Below, in pieces: positions 8,207 through 13,383 of a stretch of 13,383 nt of DNA. The stretch lies in contig UZAN01040522.1 of NCBI GenBank assembly GCA_900618425.1, forward strand, positions 20,994 through 34,376, read 5' to 3'. A program made the translations under genes and the position numbers. This DNA comes from Echinostoma caproni. Taxonomy: Eukaryota > Platyhelminthes > Trematoda > Plagiorchiida > Echinostomatidae. How positions within the stretch are numbered: position 1 is the first letter of the stretch; each line of letters begins with the position of its first letter. The notes beneath the pieces were generated by a model. The model did not search any database. It had not been told where the DNA came from and saw only the letters and a list, made by a program, of their open reading frames with translations.

Positions 8207-8420
8207 CCGCAAGAAAGATGGGTTGTGCCCTATCGTGTATATTCCATATGAGAAACGCTCTGATCAGCTGCCGGAGTGGGTAGTATACTTGCCTTCTACC
8301 GGTGAGATCCCGAGTTCGATCCCCAGTTGGGTCAATGGTTTCGCACTGCTGGGGAAATCCAACCAGTTCGAAACGCTGTCCAGTGCTTCTCAGCTCTTCA
8401 ACTTACGCCTCATCATAAAT
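8207..8420 (+). mobile_element. Hammerhead-SINE copy 2, plus strand, ribozyme core mutated
   Basis: This is the best-preserved head of the family. It has a leader (about 8207-8258), the tRNA-like part starting near TGATCAGCTG (8261-8270), box B GAGTTCGATCC (8312-8322), the linker AGTTGGGTCAATGG (8325-8338), then the hammerhead remnant at 8343-8386. The 3' part ends in ATCA-rich simple sequence (about 8409-8437), a plausible SINE tail. It lies head to head with the minus copy at 7930-8118, with about 88 bases between them. An 80-codon frame (8223-8465) falls inside the element and is not treated as a gene. Confidence 0.78.
8343..8386 (+). ncRNA. Inactivated hammerhead ribozyme remnant
   Basis: Stem I is still perfect (GCACTG 8343-8348 with CAGTGC 8381-8386), and GAAA (8370-8373) and the GTC triplet (8378-8380) are present. 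The core reads CTGGGGA (8349-8355), replacing the essential A of CUGANGA with G. Stem II no longer pairs well (AATCC against GTTC). The stem III palindrome has lost a base. By the known requirements of the hammerhead core this copy should not cleave. It is a useful natural comparison with the intact copy at 2718-2762. Confidence 0.75.
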
Positions 8421-8940
8421 CAAATCATCATAAAGCAAAGCAAATCCACCATTACACTCATATAACTAAGTTTTTCATTCAACCAACCCCCAATCTTAAT
8501 TTACAAAAATAATTGGAGGGCACGGTTACTCGTTCGAATTCATTGTATACCACTAAACTTTCGCATGCGGATAGTTCTCCCGCTTGCAGAGTGTAAAATT
8601 ACTTGATGTCTCCAGAGAAGAAAACAAGAAATGCATTTCTCATATGTTAAGTACTGGTGTTAAAATGATACGGGTGTAAGTTCATGTTCGTAAGTTACGA
8701 CATTCACCGCAAATTATCTGCAGTTTGTTCCTTTGTATAGCAGCACATTTTCTTCACATAGTTCTTAATAATCCTCAGCTATATTTTGGAGTTTACTTTA
8801 AACAGATTTCACTGTTCTGTATCTCCATCGCCACCTAACTCACCTAAGATATGCTTCCTCTCTCCCTTTAGACTTTCTATTTACTAGGTTGTGTGATTTT
8901 ACTGTTGTTTCTTGTTTTAGCCACGCTCACATGATCTTCT

Positions 8941-9084
8941 GTGGCAACTGACATCCCCTGTATTCTGATTTACATATTTTCAATCCCGTCCTTAAACTGA
9001 TTCCAGTTTTCGGTTCAGCCTTGCTAGGTTTAATTCAGGTATATATTTAGCCCGTGCACTCACTAATAAAGACTGAGTTGCCAC
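8941..9084. repeat. 144-bp module bounded by perfect 9-bp inverted repeat
   Basis: GTGGCAACT at 8941-8949 is exactly complementary to AGTTGCCAC at 9076-9084. Inside, a TATA-like ATATATTTAG (about 9041-9050) is followed shortly by an AATAAA near 9065. These contents fit either a very short LTR-like unit (promoter plus poly(A) signal) or a small MITE with terminal inverted repeats. No matching target-site duplication is visible on the flanks (GATCTTCT before, CGAGCTGC after), so the boundaries may be off or the duplication eroded. Confidence 0.35.
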
Positions 9085-9630
9085 CGAGCTGCCAGCGCGA
9101 AACCAGTGTACATACACTTGTTATGTATGCTTCATTATTTGTCTTCCTATGAAAAGGATTCTGATTTTTACTAAGATACGGGCACACTTGCGGACAGAAA
9201 TCTCTGTCAATACAATACGATACGACAGTTCTTTCTCTAAATTCACAACATGCAAAAAATTATCATTCTGTCCATTTACTGGTCTACTAGTGGTTGGTGG
9301 GTTCATTAGATAATTTTAACCGGAACACCATCTTGTTTGTGATGCATTCGCTAAAATTGCGGTCACGACCTGATACAGCGTTTATTTCCGTAATTCAGAT
9401 TTTATTTGTGTGATTACGAGATTTTTGACCATTGAGTAAACACGTGTCTCACATTTGTAACAAAGAACACAACAATGGTGGACAATCAGACGGAGGGGGG
9501 AGGTGCGATGGCCCGTTAATTGATCGAATGTTGTAATATGATAACACGAACAACACCTAATACCAAGGTTTACCACCAAGGTTTACTTGGTACGCTTGTG
9601 AATAGATGAGGGTTTTCGATCGTCCATTTG
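9085..9630. other. Non-coding stretch with a short tandem duplication
   Basis: No gene is recognised. A 13-base unit is repeated in tandem with one mismatch (9562-9574 and 9575-9587). The second unit also forms a perfect 6-bp hairpin, ACCAAG/CTTGGT (9575-9591). Confidence 0.45.
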
Positions 9631-9639
9631 AGCTTCAGT

Positions 9640-9705
9640 GGTAGTCATGCGGTTGTGGTAAGTGAGCTTGGACTTCAGAGGTCTGAAGTTTATATCCTGT
9701 CGACG
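9640..9705 (+). repeat. Degenerate tRNA-like repeat with perfect 8-bp hairpin
   Basis: ACTTCAGA (9672-9679) and TCTGAAGT (9682-9689) form a perfect inverted repeat with a two-base spacer. The flanking order GAGGT...AGTTTATATCCTGTC resembles the box B area of the copy near 2491-2514 (GAGGTACC...ATTTCGATTCCTGTC), so this may be a badly eroded relative. The similarity is short and I hold it loosely. Confidence 0.25.
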
Positions 9706-9879
9706 TTGGTATCCAACTGTGTTCGTGGACAGCTCCGATATCAACCGGATCCATAGTAGAATAGGTTTGGTTCTTCATCTTATAACTCGATTTCATTGCA
9801 TGATGTTTGACATTAAAAGGAAACATTGTTATCTTACAAAATCTGAAAATTATAAATCTGATTATTTGAAGTAAGCAGT

Positions 9880-11460
9880 CCGGAAAACTGAAAACTGAAG
9901 TATCAGCAGGTCAGCAATAGTGAGAACGTGTTGCTAAACTAAAGAAATTGTCACCAATGTGGTGGCCATCGACCATGTATGTTACTGGAGTTTAAAATTG
10001 TAGTTCCGCTTTGGAAATGCTATCTCTTCGAGTCTCATAAGGAATCATGAAAAGAAAATGTCACCGCTTACGATTACTGTCAGGGATTGTGAACAATTTC
10101 CCAGTGTTCACGTCATCTCTCGATTCGTATAAACCAACGTATGTTAAAATCAATCTTCATCATCGCAACATACAATGAGGCTGAAAACTGCTGGAATTAG
10201 CCATCAGCGGAGCTGTGCGCAACCAGAGCTTGGATAACGTCACTTTGGTGACTAAGTCTGTCTAGGTGAAATATTCGTTCACCGACTAAACGTTCGCGGA
10301 CGCTTAGCGACGCAATCTGAGGATGTGGTGGGTCTTCATCTTCAGTGCGATCTTGTTGCAATCAGATCCCAAAACTGTCCACCAGAAGCAATGTGGTGTG
10401 CGCAAACCAGTCACCTAGGTTGCTACTGTCATCAGAATTACTATGATTACCTTTGGATAAAACTTAGATGCACACAGGCTTCTTGGAAAGGGTAAGGTTT
10501 ATGGATAAATATAAATATACGATATTTTTTATCTAAATATAGACTTATGGTGATCAGCACATATCGAAGCTTTTACATGCATCATTCGCGTACAGAAACT
10601 AGATGGCTAGAAGAGCCCAACCATTCCAGCTGAGTTTAGTTTAGAAGCAGTAATATGAAAATATCATCCAGTCAATGTGACATTCCTAGGCATTTCCAAA
10701 CTTAGTGCAAAATATATAACAACGACAGATTGTGTGATTCATAAAATGCAAAAACAAACAATGCAATCTCCTCGTGTTGAATAAACAACTGTACGAGTTA
10801 TTTTCAGGAAATGGAAGTTGTCTACTGAGGGCACTATTATTATTGGAAGAAGGCTGGCTTGGGACTTGAAATTCCCACCTCTGGCGATGGGGCGTGACGT
10901 CAGACGAGCGCATATCCCGAGAAGTGAAATTAAGTGCAATCACCGACAACACCCGAAAAGAAAGGGAAGTAATTCGGTGCAACTGATTACACGAAAGAAA
11001 ACCGTAGAAATGGGATGAGAGCAGTTAGTATGATGAACGGCAGTTTTTTAAATTCCATTTTCTTAAACATAAGGTCATCAGAATGAGCGTAGTTTTGGTG
11101 GGACGACAATGAAGTAGCGTATCACTATAAATATATATATATATATATATATATAAACTACGGCTGCTTTCAAAACAATTATCTGATATTGGTTTCGACC
11201 CAGCCTCAATATTTGTCCCAGTGAACAATGGAACTAATATTTTTACTCAGAAAAGAATACAGTATTTGAATGAAGAAGTCAGAAACATGGGTTTGCACAA
11301 TGTATCCCTGGCCATTTCGCTACATCCTCACACGTGCATACTACAATCAAAGTGATTTTTTATATAGGCAGCGAGATAACTACCGTGAGATGAAGACATG
11401 GTTGCTAATCACAACGCACAACACAACACAGTAACACAAAGAACGGGAAAGTTTAGGGAG
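9880..11460. other. Non-coding stretch without a recognised gene
   Basis: No protein domain or RNA gene was found. The visible features are a perfect CRE-type palindrome at 10895-10902, an AT-rich tract near 10500-10550 and the (AT)n microsatellite at 11131-11154. Frames of 60-98 codons occur on both strands around 10686-11018 and overlap each other, so I regard them as chance. Confidence 0.45.
11131..11154. repeat. (AT)12 microsatellite
   Basis: This is an uninterrupted run of twelve AT units, flanked by ATAA-type sequence. It accounts for the tyrosine-isoleucine run in the minus-strand frame across this point, which is therefore not a gene. Confidence 0.9.
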
Positions 11461-11467
11461 TGAATCA

Positions 11468-11555
11468 CCAAGGCAAAGGTAATGTGACTAACCATTCACG
11501 TTGTTTGCACAGATAGGGTTTGAGGGTGTGAACGGTTAGAGCCTCGGCAAATTTC
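11468..11555 (+). repeat. Diverged copy of the 6591-6665 repeat
   Basis: AAGGCAAAGGTAAT, ATTCACGTTGTTT, CAGAT, then GAAC.GTTAGAGCCT appear in the same order as AAGGCAAAGTTAAT, TTCACATTGTTGTTT, CAGAT and GAGAC.ATTCAGTAGCCT at 6591-6661. Small gaps separate the blocks. The box B that follows at 6663 in the other copy is not preserved here. Confidence 0.35.
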
Positions 11556-11636
11556 AGTAACTTTGTGTTTGTTGTGTTGTAGATAACCTGAAATGCGTGG
11601 GTTGGAGTGACACGATTTTCTTAAGTAAGAGTTATG

Positions 11637-12105
11637 TTATTGAAGATCCAAGTCTTTTCTGGTCATTCGATGACGCAATAGTTTTAAACTTCCCGTCCGT
11701 CGCTTTCCGAAGTCACACAGGGATACGTTCGGCCATTCAGTGATGTAACTACGTCTCTGTCCCGCCTGTGTAGAGATGGCTAAGCATCCGCGCTTTAAAC
11801 AGCACATGCGGTTTGATTTGGCGGACTTGTGGAGGGGAGGGGGAGAATGGTTTTTCCATCGATGTTGATGATATCCGGGTGGTGGTAGTGAAGACACTGA
11901 CCGGGCCAACTGCGTAGTAGTAGACGTTTGAGTTCAACCGCTTGCTGACTAATTGAGTCACGTCATCGCCTTTGTATGATAACTTCGAAAAACCTTTCAT
12001 TTTGCGAGCAGCTTTGGTTTTTCTACTTTTCAGCGGCTGGACCTTTGAAGTTGGCCGTGCCATTGTTTGTAATCGCGGGAGCTTTGGTTTTTCCATCACA
12101 CACAA
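11637..12105 (-). other. Two overlapping minus-strand frames, weak coding signal
   Basis: The minus-strand frame 11749-12105 (118 codons) begins with a basic lysine/arginine/proline-rich stretch (residues about 1-45). Frame 11637-11909 overlaps it in another phase. The basic N-terminal character resembles nucleic-acid-binding ORF1-type proteins of retrotransposons, but no zinc knuckle or other diagnostic motif is present. It may be a frameshifted ORF1 of an element opposite to the LINE at 12300-13019, or chance. Confidence 0.15.
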
Positions 12106-12299
12106 CCTCTGGATATACTTTTGTATTAATTACGGTGACCTCAATGATAACCTACAACACGCTCAGTTTAATTTCCGTACGAGTATCTGTAGAATATATC
12201 AACGAAGCGTCCTTACGTGCTTTTTCTCGTTTTGTGAGAAATAAGATCAAAAGGATCACCAAAAATTCACATGGCAAACCAAAAAACATCGCGCTGGCT

Positions 12300-13019
12300 G
12301 GAAAGTTGCAATTGAGCATCGAAACCTGAAGAGCATTGGTTTTCCGATCATTTTGTCGTCAATTCTTTCTAAGCGACCGGACATCGGTCTTCTGATTCAC
12401 TACGGTGAGTACTCCAAAAGTTGTGTACTACTTTTCCAAGAATCTTGGTTACAAGAATCCGTCGAGGACAAATTGGTTCAGATCGAAGGCTTCCAATTAT
12501 TTCGAGCAGATGGACCTCCAGGAAGGAAAACTAAAGGTAGAAGCGTCATCACTTATGTGCGCCAGTCGTGGGTGGTGTAACTCCACCAAATACATATTCA
12601 CTCACTGCACACAAAACATATCTTGTATTTCTGTAGAATGTAAATCACGTTTTCTCCTACGTCACTCTTCGATCATCTCAAATCTATGTATCACCCCTGA
12701 CTGTTTTCCTAGTGAGTTGTCTACCTTCCTGGATGTATTCTATCCAGTCATTTTGGAAAAATCTGTCACATCTGTATTGATTTATGTTAGCGATTTCAAC
12801 AGACCTAATGTGAGGTTTTACACATTTATGTCCCTTCAGTACATTATTAGTTTTTCCACTCGAAATGATGTCTCCTTGGACCACCTTTTCGTTAACGAAC
12901 GATCTTTTTTCCGTGCCTTCAAACGTGCACCAGTAGGCAATTCTGATCACTGTCTGATTAAAGTTTTACCAACAATATATCGTAAATGCAAGCAACAAGT
13001 GGTGGTAGTCCGGTGGTAA
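12300..13019 (+). pseudogene. APE-type endonuclease remnant of a non-LTR retrotransposon (LINE)
   Basis: Two reading frames together resemble the N-terminal apurinic-like endonuclease of LINE ORF2 (CR1-type). Frame one (12353-12580) has LLFQESWL, whose QE glutamate (codon 12440-12442) is the expected metal-binding residue, then a block matching the usual GFQLFRAD...GRK...GVITYVR pattern. Frame two (about 12570-13019) carries DFNRP (12792-12806, normally GDFN, here SDFN), SLDHLFV and the catalytic SDH (12942-12950). A frameshift near 12570 separates the frames. A stop at 12327-12329 interrupts the start, where LSIET would lead into the missing TWN motif. The reverse-transcriptase domain is absent: the coding match ends just before a SINE-like insertion at 12998-13185. 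The enzyme normally nicks target DNA to prime reverse transcription. This copy is dead. Confidence 0.78.
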
Positions 13020-13185
13020 CATCACTAAATTATCACTTCGCGGGACGTGTGTTCGAACCCCACCATCATCGTCTGACTTTCCCCATTGCAGCCCTTTGAT
13101 TGGCCGCTTCCCCCTTCCTGAAAATTGTATCATTGTGTATTCAATAAAAAGGAAGTAAAATTAAAAAGAAAAAGAAAAAAAGAAG
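12998..13185 (+). mobile_element. tRNA-derived SINE with A-rich tail, abutting the LINE remnant
   Basis: A degenerate tRNA-like head (GTGGTAGTCCGGTGG region, 13003-13017) leads to box B (GTGTTCGAACC, 13049-13059). A body of about 80 bases follows, then AATAAA (13143-13148) and an A-rich tail with G interruptions to about 13184. It starts where the LINE coding match stops, so it probably inserted into, or replaced, the downstream part of that element. No clear target-site duplication was found on the two sides. Confidence 0.5.
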
Positions 13186-13383
13186 TTCTGATGAAGAGCG
13201 ATGCACGTAAAATATGTTTACGACAAAATAATCTTACCAATTTGATGGAATTAAAATCCATGGTTGGCGGTACCGACGTACATCAACTCTTCGATCCTGA
13301 TATTTCAGTCTTCTGAGAGAACCTTACCAATTTAGAGTATCAAGGTTGGATTAGCCCATTCGATTGTTCAGAGGCACCAGGCA
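13186..13383. other. Unassigned end of window
   Basis: An 11-base direct repeat CTTACCAATTT occurs at 13233-13243 and 13323-13333. The plus frame 13125-13316 starts within the SINE tail, so it is not a gene as it stands. Its latter half could be host or LINE sequence, but I do not recognise it as reverse transcriptase. Confidence 0.3.

Noticed and set aside
8223..8465. 80-codon plus-strand open frame as a gene
   Set aside because: It lies wholly within hammerhead-SINE copy 2, so the frame is a by-product of the repeat.
11189..11230. Minus-strand GGGTCGAAACC as a box B or GAAA of another hammerhead SINE
   Set aside because: No box A, no CUGANGA core and no paired stems are nearby. It is an isolated motif.
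1..13383. CRISPR array, operon or bacterial mobile element
   Set aside because: There are no regularly spaced repeats, no ribosome-binding sites before frames and no long co-directional frames. Pol III boxes and AATAAA signals indicate eukaryotic DNA.

Overview
This window looks like gene-poor intergenic or intronic DNA from a eukaryote, most likely a digenean flatworm (schistosome or fluke type). The flatworm call is inference. It rests on dispersed tRNA-derived SINEs that carry a hammerhead ribozyme, an arrangement known from the Schistosoma SM-alpha family, together with a decayed APE-type non-LTR retrotransposon. There is no bacterial gene organisation: open frames are short, overlap on both strands and lack ribosome-binding sites or operon spacing. 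I found no intact cellular protein-coding gene, no rRNA and no convincing functional tRNA. Two single-base Ns (445 and 6432) indicate a draft assembly.

Layout. 1-1840: nothing recognisable beyond an assembly scar at 436-454. 1841-2550: two degenerate copies of one tRNA-like SINE. 2641-2840: a SINE-like element with a complete type I hammerhead ribozyme (2718-2762). 3090-3990: a CpG-richer stretch with TATA-like motifs on the minus strand, possibly an old retroelement end. 4030-6340: no confident feature, with one weak minus-strand exon candidate at 5679-5924. 6340-6720: a second tRNA-derived SINE family in two inverted copies. 6985-7120: a GC-rich hairpin module that looks like the minus-strand 3' end of a retroposon. 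7930-8420: two hammerhead-SINE copies facing each other head to head, both with decayed ribozymes. 8941-9084: a 144-bp module bounded by a perfect 9-bp inverted repeat. 9085-11640: scattered small repeats, an (AT)12 microsatellite and a diverged repeat copy. 11637-12105: weak minus-strand open frames. 12300-13019: a frameshifted LINE endonuclease remnant, abutted by a tRNA-like SINE with an A-rich tail (12998-13185).

The parts interact as mobile-element biology rather than as a pathway. Pol III-type heads (box A/box B) would drive SINE transcription, the hammerhead would process those transcripts, and an autonomous LINE would supply reverse transcription. Only the ribozyme at 2718-2762 keeps every conserved core position. 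The copies at 8343-8386 and 7931-7978 show stages of its decay.
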